DNA of 64,000 nt from Morganella morganii (GTDB lineage Bacteria > Pseudomonadota > Gammaproteobacteria > Enterobacterales > Enterobacteriaceae): positions 519,674 to 583,673 of the forward strand of contig NZ_NRQY01000001.1 of assembly GCF_003996855.1 (NCBI RefSeq), given 5' to 3'. Shown here piece by piece: positions 14,810 through 24,770 of this stretch. Numbering within the stretch: position 1 is the stretch's first letter; the number at the start of each line of letters is the position of its first letter. The position numbers and the translations under genes were made by a program. The notes beneath the pieces were generated by a model. The model worked only from the letters and a program-made list of their open reading frames with translations. It searched no databases and was not told where the DNA came from.

Positions 14810-16963
14810 ATGATGACACAGCATGATGAAACACCTTCTGTTTTCCGCCTGACAGTGCGTCCGGATCGCACCGGCGTTATCACCATTGATGCACCCGGTG
14901 AGAAAGTGAATACCCTGAAGGCTGAATTCGCTGAACAGTTTGAGGCGGTGTTGCGGGACGCCAGGCAAATCTCGGGATTACGGGCTATGGTGATTATCTC
15001 CGGTAAGCCGGATACGTTTATTGCCGGTGCGGATATTCATATGATTGCCGGATGTACTGATGCCGCACAGGCGCAGGCACTCTCGGAATCAGGGCAGCGG
15101 TTGTTTAATCTGATTGAAAATTATCCTCTGCCGGTTGTGGCGGCGATTCACGGCAGTTGCCTCGGCGGCGGACTGGAGCTGGCGATGGCCTGCCACAGTC
15201 GTGTTGTCACAGACAGCGATAAAACCCGACTCGGGCTGCCGGAAGTCCAACTGGGGCTGTTACCCGGCTCCGGTGGCACACAGCGTCTTCCTGCCCTGAC
15301 CGGTCTGGTGGCTGCACTGGATATGATGCTGACCGGGCGGCAGTTGCGGGCAAAACAGGCGGTTAAAATGCGGCTGGCCGATGACATTGTTCCGCCCGAC
15401 ATTTTACTGGAAACAGCGGTGGCCCGTGCATTATCGGTAAATCCGGCACAGCGGGCTCCGGTACCTTTCCGGCAGAAGCTGGAAAAAATGAAGGGGCTGC
15501 GGGATATCATCTTCCGTATGACCCGTAAACAGGTTCGCCGCCGCAGTGGCGGACACTATCCGGCTGCCGAACAGATTATTGATGTGGTGCAGTGTGGTCT
15601 TGAAAAAGGCCGGGAGGCCGGGTTTAAAGCAGAATCCGCTGCATTCGGTCAACTCGCGGTTACGCCGGTATCCGGTGCACTCCGCCATCTCTTTTTTGCC
15701 TCAACCGCACTGAAAAAAGACGCACCGGATGGCGTGAAACCCGCAGAGCTGCATCATGTGGCAGTATTGGGGGGCGGGCTGATGGGGGCGGGAATTGCCA
15801 CTATTACCCGTCAGCGCGCGGGGTTACCGGTCAGAATTAAAGATGTTTCACCTGAGGGGGTCAGTAAAGCACTGGCCTTTTTCTGGCAGCATCTGAGTAA
15901 ACAAATGAAACGCAGGCGGCTCTCACCGCGTGAGCGGACACAACTGATGAGCGGAATGAGTGGCACTACAGATTACCGGGGATTCCATCGCATTGATTTT
16001 GTAGCAGAAGCGGTTTTTGAATCTCTGGCACTCAAACAGCAGATGATTGCTGAGATCGAAACAGTGACGTCACCAGATACTATTTTTGCCTCGAATACCT
16101 CGTCACTGCCTATCCGTGATATTGCCGCGAAGGCATCAAGGCCTGAAAAAGTGATTGGTTTGCATTATTTCAGCCCGGCAGAAAAAATGCCGCTGGCGGA
16201 AATTATCCCCCATGAGGGCACCGATGCGGTGACATTGGCAACCACGCTGCAACTGGCACGCAGGCAGGGAAAAACAGCGATTGTGGTCGGTGATAAAGCG
16301 GGGTTTTATGTCAACCGCATCCTGGCACCGTATATTACGGAAGCGCTGCGTTGTTTGGTTGAAGGTGAACCGGCAGAAAAAATTGACAAGGCACTGACAG
16401 ATTTCGGCTTTCCGTTAGGGCCGATTGCACTGCTGGATGAAGTGGGGATTGATGTCGGCACCAAAATTATGCCGGTACTGGAGGCTGCATTTGGTGAACG
16501 GTTCGCACTACCGCCGCAGCTGGATGTGCTTTTCCGCGATAACCGGCTGGGAAAGAAAAACAAACGCGGTTTTTATGATTACACACCGCACCCCTGGTGG
16601 AAGCGTTGCGGCCGCAAAATACCGCGTAAAGCCGATAAACAGATTTACCCGCTGTTGGGCATAACAGTACAGGAGCGTCTGACATCACAGGAGATCACAG
16701 AGCGCTGCCTGATGATGATGCTCAACGAAGCCGTGAGAGCGCTGGATGAACAAGTCATCCGTTCGCCGGCAGACGGGGATATCGGCGCGGTCTTCGGTAT
16801 TGGTTTTCCGCCGTTCCTTGGCGGTCCGTTTTACTATATGGATAGTCTGTCCGCCGCCGTTGTAACAGAAAAAATGACGACACTGTCTGCCCGCTGTGGT
16901 GACCGTTTCATACCGTGTGAGGCGTTACAGCAACGTGCTGCGGATAAGCGACGGTTTTACTGA
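14810..16963 (+). CDS. fadJ: Multifunctional fatty acid oxidation protein FadJ
   Basis: 717 residues (E. coli 714). The N-terminal crotonase half shows the oxyanion loop region IHGSCLGGGLELAMAC and the LPEVQLGLLPGSGGTQR motif carrying the two hydratase glutamates. The C-terminal 3-hydroxyacyl-CoA dehydrogenase half starts at VLGGGLMGAGIA (NAD fold) and carries the catalytic histidine motif GLHYFSPAEKMPL. It forms the anaerobic beta-oxidation complex with FadI. Two adjacent ATGs (14810, 14813) follow GGGAG. The linker and the region around 590-615 (HPWWKRCGRKIPRK) are basic and differ from E. coli. Confidence 0.96.
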   Translation: MMTQHDETPSVFRLTVRPDRTGVITIDAPGEKVNTLKAEFAEQFEAVLRDARQISGLRAMVIISGKPDTFIAGADIHMIAGCTDAAQAQALSESGQRLFNLIENYPLPVVAAIHGSCLGGGLELAMACHSRVVTDSDKTRLGLPEVQLGLLPGSGGTQRLPALTGLVAALDMMLTGRQLRAKQAVKMRLADDIVPPDILLETAVARALSVNPAQRAPVPFRQKLEKMKGLRDIIFRMTRKQVRRRSGGHYPAAEQIIDVVQCGLEKGREAGFKAESAAFGQLAVTPVSGALRHLFFASTALKKDAPDGVKPAELHHVAVLGGGLMGAGIATITRQRAGLPVRIKDVSPEGVSKALAFFWQHLSKQMKRRRLSPRERTQLMSGMSGTTDYRGFHRIDFVAEAVFESLALKQQMIAEIETVTSPDTIFASNTSSLPIRDIAAKASRPEKVIGLHYFSPAEKMPLAEIIPHEGTDAVTLATTLQLARRQGKTAIVVGDKAGFYVNRILAPYITEALRCLVEGEPAEKIDKALTDFGFPLGPIALLDEVGIDVGTKIMPVLEAAFGERFALPPQLDVLFRDNRLGKKNKRGFYDYTPHPWWKRCGRKIPRKADKQIYPLLGITVQERLTSQEITERCLMMMLNEAVRALDEQVIRSPADGDIGAVFGIGFPPFLGGPFYYMDSLSAAVVTEKMTTLSARCGDRFIPCEALQQRAADKRRFY

Positions 16964-17197
16964 TAATTGCGGTGAGGTGTCGGGGGATTGTTTTATTTTT
17001 CTGAACAGGTTCTGAACAAAATTCAGGTTTATCTCTGTGCTGAATCATTTTAATTATGATTAATTTGAGGCAGAATGCCTTTCATCTCCCCTGACGGGGA
17101 CGCAGAAATAACGATAATTTTAAACAGATCATTTTTTGATGTGATACGGTCCGGGGATTCAGAGATGACCGTATCCGTCCTGTTCAGACGGTGACAT

Positions 17198-17668
17198 ATG
17201 CAAGTTTTTATTATGCGACATGGCGATGCTGCTTTGCAGGCCGCCAGTGATTCAGCCCGGCCCCTTACCGGAAAAGGGGTAATAGATTCCCGCTGTATGG
17301 CAAAGTGGCTTGCAGCACAGCATATTCAGACAGATACCGTCCTGGTAAGTCCGTATCTGCGGGCAGAGCAGACACTGACCGAAATTCGTGATGAGCTGAA
17401 TCTACCGGCTCAGGAAGAGGTGATGCCGGGACTGACACCTTCAGGAAATGCGGAGAGCGTGGCGGATTATATCCGCTATCTGGCAGAAGAAGGGCACAAA
17501 GGTGTTTTGGTGGTATCACATCTGCCGCTGGTTGGTTATCTGGTGGCGGCATTATGTCCGCAGGAGACCGCGCCGATGTTTGCAACATCCTCTGTTGCCT
17601 GTATCGAACTGGATAATGACGGACGCGGCACACTGCTCTGGCACCGCAGTCCCGGACAGATTGACTGA
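17198..17668 (+). CDS. sixA: Phosphohistidine phosphatase SixA
   Basis: 156 residues of the histidine phosphatase superfamily. RHG motif MRHGDA with catalytic His8; second His in VVSHLPLVGYL. In E. coli SixA removes phosphate from histidine of signalling/PTS proteins (ArcB Hpt, NPr). Starts at ATG 17198 after a 234-base gap from fadJ in which no gene is visible. Its stop abuts that of smrB on the other strand with no gap. Confidence 0.93.
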   Translation: MQVFIMRHGDAALQAASDSARPLTGKGVIDSRCMAKWLAAQHIQTDTVLVSPYLRAEQTLTEIRDELNLPAQEEVMPGLTPSGNAESVADYIRYLAEEGHKGVLVVSHLPLVGYLVAALCPQETAPMFATSSVACIELDNDGRGTLLWHRSPGQID

Positions 17669-18214
17669 TTATTCTCGCCGGGCGGTTTCAGCAATTTCAA
17701 TCAGCAGCAGTAATGCCGCTGTGCCGCCCCATTCCTTGGGCGCCTGATGAAAAGCGATCACATCCGGGTGCTGTGCCAGCCATAACGGCGTCTGTTGTTT
17801 CAGTACATGCTTGCCGTGTCCGTGCATAATACAGACACAATAGGTGTTTTCGCGGCGGGCTGCGGCTATCAGTGCGCCAATTTCCTGTTTGGCCTGAAGT
17901 TGAGTCAGCCCGTGCAGGTCTAAAAACAGCTCCGGTACATAGTCCCCGCGCCGCAGTTTTTTCAGCTCATACGGGCTGGCATTTTCCCGCAGATAACGCG
18001 CCGGGCCGTCCATGTCCAGATTCGGACGGTATTCATCAGAAAAATAGAAGCTGGCATCAACCTGATCCTGCAACAGGCGTTCAGGCGCAATTTTTGTCAC
18101 GCCGGCCCGTGATTTCGGGTGCACCACAATATCCTGTCTGATTTTACGCGTCCCGCTGATGGCCTCTTTAAACAGGTTCAGGTCATCATCAGTCAGGGGT
18201 GTCTTCTTTTTCAT
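17669..18214 (-). CDS. smrB: Ribosome rescue endonuclease SmrB
   Basis: 181 residues (E. coli 183). The Smr domain (about 95-175) carries [14 protein letters not shown] and the nucleic-acid motif [17 protein letters not shown]. SmrB is recruited to collided ribosomes and cuts the mRNA between them. An N-terminal helical segment ([20 protein letters not shown]) is conserved. Convergent with sixA and divergent from prmB, the arrangement seen in E. coli. Confidence 0.94.
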   Translation of the reverse strand: MKKKTPLTDDDLNLFKEAISGTRKIRQDIVVHPKSRAGVTKIAPERLLQDQVDASFYFSDEYRPNLDMDGPARYLRENASPYELKKLRRGDYVPELFLDLHGLTQLQAKQEIGALIAAARRENTYCVCIMHGHGKHVLKQQTPLWLAQHPDVIAFHQAPKEWGGTAALLLLIEIAETARRE

Positions 18215-18409
18215 AACATCTCATCACTTATTATTTTCCATAGTGTAACTGATTTTTTTAAGGATGTTGACGCTATACTGCCGGTAACAACTGACAGGCG
18301 CAGTCCGGAAAATTGCCGTGCATTTCACAAGATATGCTGATTTAGCAGCGACTTCATGGCAAACTACGCTATCAGATATTTTCTTTTGTTTTACCCCGCC
18401 GGAGGCACT

Positions 18410-19339
18410 TTGGATAAAATTTACGTTGATGAGGCCGTCAGTGAGCTTCACACGCTGCAGGATATACTGCGCTGGGCAATGAGCCGTTTTAATGCCGCGA
18501 ACATCTATTATGGCCACGGCACAGATAATGCCTGGGATGAAGCCCTCCAGCTGGTGCTGCCGACACTGTTCCTGCCTCTGGATTTACCTGCTGAGCTGTA
18601 TCAGTCACGTCTGACATCCTCAGAGCGCCACCGTATTGTGGAACGTGTACTGCGCCGGATCACCGAGCGTGTGCCGGTGCCGTACCTGACTAACCGGTCC
18701 TGGTTCTGCGGTCATGAATTTTATGTTGATGAGCGCGTGCTGATCCCGCGTTCGCCGATTGGTGAGCTGATTAATAATCACTTTGCCGGTTTACTGGATT
18801 CCGAACCGGAAGCGATTCTGGATCTCTGTACCGGCAGCGGCTGTATCGCGATTGCCTGCGCTTATGAGTTCCCGGACGCAGAAGTCGATGCGGCAGATAT
18901 TTCCGCCGATGTGCTGGAAGTCACAGAAATGAACATTGAAAATCACGGGTTATCTCACCGGGTCGTTCCGATGCGTTCAGATCTGTTTAATGATCTGCCG
19001 GCAGTGAAATATGACCTGATTGTTACCAATCCGCCGTATGTCGATGCGGAAGACATGGGGGATTTACCGGATGAATTCCGCACCGAGCCGGAACTGGCGC
19101 TGGCTGCGGGCAGTGATGGTCTGAAACTGGTACGCCGCATCCTCGCGAATGCCCCGGATTATATGTCAGAAGATGCGGTGCTGATTTGTGAAGTGGGTAA
19201 CAGCCAGGTGCATCTGATGGCGGAATTCCCGGATGTGCCGTTTATCTGGCTGGCGTTTGAAAACGGGGGAGACGGTGTCTTTATGTTAACTCGTGATCAA
19301 TTAGCAGAACATCATGACGCTTTTAAACTTTTCAAATAA
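18410..19339 (+). CDS. prmB: Ribosomal protein uL3 glutamine methyltransferase PrmB (TTG start)
   Basis: Methylates a glutamine of ribosomal protein L3. I place the start at TTG 18410, five bases after a perfect GGAGG; this gives 309 residues beginning [10 protein letters not shown], matching E. coli PrmB (310, MDKIFVDEAV). The frame is open 18 codons further upstream but those residues have no counterpart. SAM motif [14 protein letters not shown] and the glutamine-binding NPPY ([12 protein letters not shown]) are present. Upstream of aroC, as in E. coli. Confidence 0.95.
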   Translation: MDKIYVDEAVSELHTLQDILRWAMSRFNAANIYYGHGTDNAWDEALQLVLPTLFLPLDLPAELYQSRLTSSERHRIVERVLRRITERVPVPYLTNRSWFCGHEFYVDERVLIPRSPIGELINNHFAGLLDSEPEAILDLCTGSGCIAIACAYEFPDAEVDAADISADVLEVTEMNIENHGLSHRVVPMRSDLFNDLPAVKYDLIVTNPPYVDAEDMGDLPDEFRTEPELALAAGSDGLKLVRRILANAPDYMSEDAVLICEVGNSQVHLMAEFPDVPFIWLAFENGGDGVFMLTRDQLAEHHDAFKLFK

Positions 19340-19418
19340 CCGTTCCTCATGTAGGAATAGAAGCATAAAAACAGGTTAAAACCATTCACTTGCACACAAT
19401 CAGAGACAGGAAAACACG

Positions 19419-20507
19419 ATGGCCGGAAACAGTATCGGCGAACTTTTTCGCGTAACCACCTTTGGTGAATCACACGGCCCGGCGCTGGGTTGTATTGTTG
19501 ACGGCGTACCGCCGGGACTGGCGCTGACAGAAGCTGATATGCAGATTGATCTCGATCGCCGCCGTCCGGGCACATCACGCTATACCACGCAGCGTCGTGA
19601 GCCGGATCAGGTGAGAATTCTGTCAGGGGTATTTGAAGGGAAAACCACCGGAACCAGTATCGGGCTGCTGATCGAAAATACCGATCAGCGTTCGCAGGAC
19701 TACGGTGCCATCAAAGATCTCTTCCGGCCGGGGCACGCGGATTACACTTATGAGCAGAAGTACGGCTTTCGTGATTACCGCGGCGGCGGCCGCTCATCAG
19801 CCCGTGAAACGGCGATGCGCGTGGCGGCCGGGGCTATCGCCAAAAAGTATCTGCATGAGAAATTTGGTGTGACAGTCCGGGCCTGCCTGACTCAGATGGG
19901 GGATATTAAATGTGATATCCGCGACTGGGCTCTGGCAGAACAAAATCCGTTTTTCTGTCCTGATGAACGTCAGCTGGATGCGCTGGATGAATTACTGCGC
20001 GGCCTGAAAAAAGAGGGGGATTCCATCGGCGCGAAAGTCACTGTTGTGGCGGAAAATGTGCCGGCGGGTCTCGGTGAACCGGTCTTTGACCGCCTTGATG
20101 CAGATCTGGCGCATGCGCTGATGAGTATCAATGCGGTAAAAGGCGTCGAAATCGGGGACGGCTTCGGCGTGGTGAACCTCAAAGGCAGTGAAAACCGGGA
20201 TGAAATTTATCAGACCGGTTTTACCAGCAATCACGCAGGCGGCATACTCGGCGGCATCAGCAGCGGCCAGCCAATCATCGCACATATTGCCCTTAAGCCG
20301 ACATCATCGATTACCGTTCCCGGTAATACGCTGAACCGGCAGGGCGAAGAGGTGGCTATGATCACCAAAGGGCGTCATGACCCCTGTGTCGGGATACGTG
20401 CTGTGCCGATTGCCGAAGCAATGACAGCGATTGTGCTGCTCGATCACCTTCTGCGTCACCGCGGACAATGTGCGGATGTCACGCCGCCGTTACCGGCCTG
20501 GTCATGA
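19419..20507 (+). CDS. aroC: Chorismate synthase
   Basis: Seventh step of the shikimate pathway: converts EPSP to chorismate with reduced FMN. 362 residues (E. coli 361). Signatures: [60 protein letters not shown] and the C-terminal [19 protein letters not shown]. Arginines and histidines of the active site in these motifs are intact. It lies 80 bases after prmB and ahead of a terminator-like hairpin. Confidence 0.98.
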   Translation: MAGNSIGELFRVTTFGESHGPALGCIVDGVPPGLALTEADMQIDLDRRRPGTSRYTTQRREPDQVRILSGVFEGKTTGTSIGLLIENTDQRSQDYGAIKDLFRPGHADYTYEQKYGFRDYRGGGRSSARETAMRVAAGAIAKKYLHEKFGVTVRACLTQMGDIKCDIRDWALAEQNPFFCPDERQLDALDELLRGLKKEGDSIGAKVTVVAENVPAGLGEPVFDRLDADLAHALMSINAVKGVEIGDGFGVVNLKGSENRDEIYQTGFTSNHAGGILGGISSGQPIIAHIALKPTSSITVPGNTLNRQGEEVAMITKGRHDPCVGIRAVPIAEAMTAIVLLDHLLRHRGQCADVTPPLPAWS

Positions 20508-20519
20508 TTTAAACTGACG

Positions 20520-20545
20520 TCCCGGGTATTGCGCCCGGGATTTTA
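20520..20545 (+). terminator. Hairpin after aroC
   Basis: TCCCGGG, loop TATTGCG, CCCGGGA, then TTTTATT. Short and GC-rich; possibly leaky toward yfcA. Confidence 0.65.
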
Positions 20546-20559
20546 TTGGCAGGTAAAAA

Positions 20560-21360
20560 ATGGAATGGTTTCAGTTCGGTGTTGAAATCTATGTATTGCT
20601 GTTCTTTGTTGCTCTGATTGCCGGATTTATTGATGCAATCGCCGGTGGCGGCGGATTACTGACGATCCCGGCATTGCTGGCCGTCGGCGTACCGCCGGTG
20701 CAGGCACTGGCGACCAACAAATTGCAGGCTGTCGGCGGTTCTTTCTCTGCCAGTTTCTATTTTGTCCGGCGCAAAGCGGTGGATCTTGCCGGGCAGCGGG
20801 TTCCGATAGTGATGACGCTGATTGGCGCTGTTATCGGTTCCGGACTGGTACAGTTTGTGAATCCGGAATACCTCCGCCAGTTGCTGCCGCTGCTGGTCAT
20901 TGCCATCGGCCTCTATTTCCTGCTGACGCCGTCCATTGGTGCCGCCGATCAGAAACAGCGCCTGATGCCGTTCGCATTCGGCTGTACTGCCGGTATCGGG
21001 ATCGGTTTTTATGATGGTGTGTTCGGGCCGGGCGCGGGCTCTTTCTACGCGCTGGCGTATGTGACGCTGGCCGGTTTTAACCTCGCAAAAGCGACAGCAC
21101 ATGCCAAAGTCCTGAATTTTGCCTCCAACGTCGGTTCACTCTCATTTTTTATTTTCAGCGGGCATGTTATCTGGATGATGGGTTTTGCCATGCTGGGCGG
21201 ACAACTTATCGGCGCCCGCCTCGGTGCCCGCATGGTGCTGAGCCGCGGACAAAAACTGATCCGTCCGATGCTGGTAACTGTCTCTTTCCTGATGAGTATC
21301 AAACTGCTTTATGACAATCACGGTGATACTATCAGTACATGGCTGTCTCAGCTTTCTTAA
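20560..21360 (+). CDS. yfcA: TSUP family membrane transporter YfcA
   Basis: 266 residues with about eight hydrophobic segments, of the TauE/SafE (TSUP) family that moves sulfite or organosulfonates. Family motifs: AGFIDAIAGGGGLLTIPALL at the N-terminus and the repeat-related GFYDGVFGPGAGSFYALAYV in the middle; KVLNFASNVGSL follows. Close in length and sequence to E. coli YfcA, whose substrate is not established. AGGTAAAAA precedes the ATG. Downstream epmC and yfcL follow the E. coli order. Confidence 0.93.
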   Translation: MEWFQFGVEIYVLLFFVALIAGFIDAIAGGGGLLTIPALLAVGVPPVQALATNKLQAVGGSFSASFYFVRRKAVDLAGQRVPIVMTLIGAVIGSGLVQFVNPEYLRQLLPLLVIAIGLYFLLTPSIGAADQKQRLMPFAFGCTAGIGIGFYDGVFGPGAGSFYALAYVTLAGFNLAKATAHAKVLNFASNVGSLSFFIFSGHVIWMMGFAMLGGQLIGARLGARMVLSRGQKLIRPMLVTVSFLMSIKLLYDNHGDTISTWLSQLS

Positions 21361-21385
21361 TTTTTATTAGTGGTTCATATAATCA

Positions 21386-21937
21386 ATGAGTACACATCAA
21401 TATCAGCAGTTAATTGAGATTTTTGATAACGAATTTTTTGCTGATTTCAACACCCGCCTGATCAAAGGCGACGATGAGCCGGTTTATCTGCCCGCAGATG
21501 ATGACGCTCCTTATAACCGCATCGTGTTTGCTCACGGTTTTTATGCCAGCGCGATCCATGAAATATCGCACTGGTGCATTGCCGGGAAAGAGCGCAGAAA
21601 GCAGGTGGATTTTGGTTACTGGTACTGTCCGGATGGCCGGGATGCACAGACGCAGTCAGAATTTGAGGTCGCGGAAATAAAACCGCAGGCGCTGGACTGG
21701 TTGTTTTGTCAGGCCGCCGGTTATCCGTTTAACGTCAGTTGTGATAATCTTGACGGCGATTTCGAGCCTGATCGCGTCAAATTCCGGCGTATTGTCCACG
21801 GGCAGGTGATGGAGTATCTGGCGCAGAACTCAGTACCCCCGCGTGCAGCAAGGTTTATTAATGCCCTGCAATCGTTTTACAATACGCCGCCGCTGACTGC
21901 GGACCAATTTCCATGGCCGGAAGATCCGTTTGCCTGA
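21386..21937 (+). CDS. epmC: Elongation factor P hydroxylase EpmC
   Basis: 183 residues (E. coli YfcM 182). EpmC hydroxylates the beta-lysyl-lysine of EF-P that EpmA and EpmB made. The metal-binding motif is visible as AIHEISHWCIAGKERR with the partner glutamate region EVAEIKPQALDWLF. Cytosolic, no signal. Followed 36 bases later by yfcL. Confidence 0.94.
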   Translation: MSTHQYQQLIEIFDNEFFADFNTRLIKGDDEPVYLPADDDAPYNRIVFAHGFYASAIHEISHWCIAGKERRKQVDFGYWYCPDGRDAQTQSEFEVAEIKPQALDWLFCQAAGYPFNVSCDNLDGDFEPDRVKFRRIVHGQVMEYLAQNSVPPRAARFINALQSFYNTPPLTADQFPWPEDPFA

Positions 21938-21973
21938 CAAACGATACCGGTGACTGAACTTTAAGGAACAAAC

Positions 21974-22255
21974 ATGCTTGCGGATTATGAAACGCGTATC
22001 CTCGCCCAGATTGATGACATGGTCGAACATGCCACAGATGATGAACTGTTTGCGGGCGGCTATCTGCAAGGGCATCTGACTCTCGCGGTGGCCGAACTGG
22101 AGCCGGCCGGTGATCATTCTGTTGAGGCACTTCACAACCGGGTGGAGGATAGTATCCGTCAGGCAATCAGCGCCGGGGAGCTGACACCACCGGATCAGGT
22201 GCTGGTGCTGGAAACCTGGAAACGCCTGCTGAAAAGCGCGCAGGAGCAGGAATGA
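21974..22255 (+). CDS. yfcL: YfcL family protein
   Basis: 93 residues matching E. coli YfcL (92): an acidic helical protein starting LADYETRILAQIDDMVEHATDDELFAGGYLQGHLTLAVAELE. Function unknown. AAGGAACAAAC precedes the ATG. Its stop overlaps the next ATG by ATGA, so translation is coupled to the acetyltransferase. Confidence 0.9.
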   Translation: MLADYETRILAQIDDMVEHATDDELFAGGYLQGHLTLAVAELEPAGDHSVEALHNRVEDSIRQAISAGELTPPDQVLVLETWKRLLKSAQEQE

Positions 22256-22779
22256 CAGATAAACCGCAATACCGTATCCGCCAGGCCCGACCGGCAGACG
22301 CCGCATTGTTACCAGCCGTTGAGTCTTCTGCCGGTGCGTTATTTGCGACGGTGCCGGGCTATGAATGGATAGCCCGCAGTGAAGGTCATTCCGGAACCGC
22401 ATTCCGCAATTATATCGCCAATGGTAATGCGTGGGTGGTGGCGGACAGTCAGGATCACCCGGCCGGGTTTGTGCTTGTTTCTAACCTCGGAACCGGGTTG
22501 CATATTGATGAGCTTTCTGTTTCTGCGGCGCATCAGCGTCAGGGGCTGGGGCGTCAGCTGATTGAGCGGGTGCAGAATGTGGCGATGGCGCGCGGCTGCG
22601 CGGCAGTTACGCTGACCACATTCCGGGATGTGGACTGGAACCGTCCTTATTATGAGCATCTTGGTTTTGAGGTGTGTGATGTTTCCCGCGCACCGGCTCT
22701 GGAAGCGATTATGCTGAAAGAGGCAGAATACGGACTGCAATTCTGTGATCGCTGTGCCATGATTTACCGGTTTTTCTGA
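22252..22779 (+). CDS. GNAT family N-acetyltransferase
   Basis: 175 residues with a GNAT fold: the acetyl-CoA loop HQRQGLGRQLIERV (motif Q/RxxGxG/A) at about 93-106, preceded by IDELSVSAA and followed by VTLTTFRDVDWNRPYYEHLGFEV. Substrate unknown. It overlaps the stop of yfcL, replacing YfcJ-type neighbours found there in E. coli. A strong terminator follows, so it ends the yfcA-epmC-yfcL unit. Confidence 0.88.
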   Translation: MTDKPQYRIRQARPADAALLPAVESSAGALFATVPGYEWIARSEGHSGTAFRNYIANGNAWVVADSQDHPAGFVLVSNLGTGLHIDELSVSAAHQRQGLGRQLIERVQNVAMARGCAAVTLTTFRDVDWNRPYYEHLGFEVCDVSRAPALEAIMLKEAEYGLQFCDRCAMIYRFF

Positions 22780-22804
22780 AAAAGTTAAATGTTGTAAATA
22801 ATAT

Positions 22805-22834
22805 AAAAAGGCCGCTCTGATATGCGGCCTTTTT
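22805..22834. terminator. Terminator after the acetyltransferase gene
   Basis: AAAAAGGCCGC, loop TCTGATAT, GCGGCCTTTTT. Symmetric A and T tails allow either direction. Confidence 0.93.
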
Positions 22835-23169
22835 CATTTATTATGGGTTAAGAAGCTGACCATTAATCTATTAACAGATAATAATAAAATATCTTGTGAT
22901 TGTTATAGTAACGGCGAAAATAGTGTCGTTTTTTTATATCTCCGGTATGGATTTAATCATCTGCATATAGATTTTTCTGTTTAACAGAATGATTTCTAAC
23001 AATGTATTCAATATGTGACAGGGGATTTTTTCCGGAATAATTGTTTATTTTGTTGCATAAAAGTCAACAACTACGCGTAAATGTTGACTAAATAGCATTA
23101 ACTATTAACTTGCTATTAACATTTATTGTGTCAGAATGTGTCTGTCCCCATAAAACACAGGTATTGATT
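22835..23169. other. A+T-rich intergenic region with an inverted repeat
   Basis: No gene seen. A perfect 8-bp inverted repeat, AGTCAACA (23062-23069) and TGTTGACT (23082-23089), spaced by 12 bases with ACGCGT in the middle, could be an operator for the small gene that follows; no clear promoter was fixed. Confidence 0.4.
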
Positions 23170-23433
23170 ATGTTTGAATTACAACCGAAAAACACAGCAC
23201 AACAGGCTGTGACTATTTACACCAGGATAGCGGTTGCTGCGGTGGTATTGCTGGCACTGTTATTTTCTTTCTGGTTTAAACTTGACGGCCTGAGCGTCAT
23301 TGAAAGAGCAGTTCCTTCCATCGGTATGATTTTATTTACCGGATTAATAATTTTTAATGCCAGACGGGAATTAGATTCACTGTACCGTTCAGAGGATAAA
23401 TACGCGAAAAGCGTAGTTGGCCTGAACGCCTGA
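23170..23433 (+). CDS. Small two-helix membrane protein, unknown
   Basis: 87 residues from ATG 23170 with AGG ten bases upstream; an upstream in-frame start exists but would add unrelated residues. Two hydrophobic segments (about 17-35, IAVAAVVLLALLFSFWFKL, and 46-60, SIGMILFTGLIIFNA) are joined by a short charged loop, ending in a polar tail (RRELDSLYRSEDKY). I do not recognise a family. It stands alone, with an inverted repeat upstream and a perfect terminator downstream, so it is probably a real independently regulated gene. Confidence 0.7.
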   Translation: MFELQPKNTAQQAVTIYTRIAVAAVVLLALLFSFWFKLDGLSVIERAVPSIGMILFTGLIIFNARRELDSLYRSEDKYAKSVVGLNA

Positions 23434-23486
23434 CAGAAACAGGGTCGCATCACGCGAACTGATAAATATAAAGAAGATACGATCAC

Positions 23487-23520
23487 GGATCATCAGCAAT
23501 CATGCTGATGATCCTTTTTT
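23487..23520 (+). terminator. Terminator after the small membrane protein
   Basis: A perfect 12-bp stem GGATCATCAGCA/TGCTGATGATCC with loop ATCA, followed by six T residues. Confidence 0.95.
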
Positions 23521-23529
23521 ATGCAAAAA

Positions 23530-24537
23530 TTATTTGTACAAATCAGCGCCGGTCTCCTGAGCAATATAGCCGATAGCTGCCTGTGCTCTGACACTGTTAC
23601 CTGCTTTATCCAGCGGCGGGGAATAAACCGCAACGGCGTATTTACCCGGAACGACAGCCAGAATACCGCCGCCGACACCACTTTTCGCCGGAATACCAAC
23701 CTGATATAACCAGGTACCGGAGCCGTCATACAGCCCAGCAATAGCCATCTCTGCCAGCACTTTGCCGGTGTTTTCCGCACTCAGCAGCTGTTTACCGTTG
23801 TACGGTGATTTGCCGTGATTAGCCAGCACTGCCCCCATTTTCGCCAGATCAACCGTTGTGGCATCGACAGAACATTGGCGGGTATAGAGATCAACCGCTT
23901 CATCCGGATTGCCGTATAACATGCCGTAAGACTGCATCAGCCGCGCCAGTGCCTGGTTGTGCTGATTGGTTTCGGATTCGGAGCGGTATACTTCGTCATT
24001 CACCGTCAGTTTGGTGTCGGCGTAAGCTTCCATGTTTTCCATAATCTGCTGCCAGCGATCGTCCGGGTTTTTGGCTTTTATCAGGCTGACGGCACTGATA
24101 GCGCCGGCATTGACCAGCGGGTTCTGCGGGCGATCAGGTCGCAGTTCAATCGCCAGTCCGGAATTAAACGGCAACCCGGTGGCATTGGCGCCCAGTTTCT
24201 CCAGAACCACCTCTGAACCCTGCTGATCCATCACCAGCGCGAGGGTAAAGACTTTTGACAGAGATTCCAGCGGGAACAGCTTATCTTTATCTCCGGCGCT
24301 GTAGATTTTGCCATCCACTGTGGCAATAACAACGGCGTAATTGTCGGGGCTGTATTTGGCGAGTGCCGGAATGTAATCCGCCACATCACCGGCTTTTTCG
24401 CTTTTGAATTTCTGATACGCCTGCTCAGCGATCGTATCGTAATGAATAGTCTTATCGGGAATATTATTATTCTTTGCGTAGGCAGAGGTAAAACAAAACA
24501 GCGAAAAGGTTAAGGCGATAACTATTTTATTCTTCAT
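23530..24537 (-). CDS. glsA: Glutaminase with a signal peptide
   Basis: Hydrolyses glutamine to glutamate and ammonia. 335 residues, about 25 longer than E. coli GlsA/YbaS because of an N-terminal signal peptide (MKNKIVIALTFSLFCFTSAYA, cleavage near residue 21), so the enzyme should be periplasmic. The serine-dependent fold motif SLSK is at 92-95 (Ser92, Lys95); NPLVNAGAI, YNSD-region equivalent SESETNQHN and KSGVGGGILAVVPGK match the glutaminase family. Monocistronic. Export of this enzyme is unusual and may serve ammonia production outside the cytoplasm. Confidence 0.92.
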   Translation of the reverse strand: MKNKIVIALTFSLFCFTSAYAKNNNIPDKTIHYDTIAEQAYQKFKSEKAGDVADYIPALAKYSPDNYAVVIATVDGKIYSAGDKDKLFPLESLSKVFTLALVMDQQGSEVVLEKLGANATGLPFNSGLAIELRPDRPQNPLVNAGAISAVSLIKAKNPDDRWQQIMENMEAYADTKLTVNDEVYRSESETNQHNQALARLMQSYGMLYGNPDEAVDLYTRQCSVDATTVDLAKMGAVLANHGKSPYNGKQLLSAENTGKVLAEMAIAGLYDGSGTWLYQVGIPAKSGVGGGILAVVPGKYAVAVYSPPLDKAGNSVRAQAAIGYIAQETGADLYK

Positions 24538-24770
24538 AATCTTCTCCGGTTATTATTTCCGGATGAAGCGTATAGGCGCACTGACTTTTCTGTAAATTGA
24601 TCATTGGGCAAGAGAAATTGCCGCTGACAGGCGAACTGAGCCGTTTTTCGTGAGAAAGCACACAAACTGACCCGGGTTTGTGGTCGTGATCAATAAAGTC
24701 CGGTGATGAGATTCTGCTTCATCGCCGGAAAAAATATCAATAATGTGACGAAGACCGACTCTGTGGCCGG

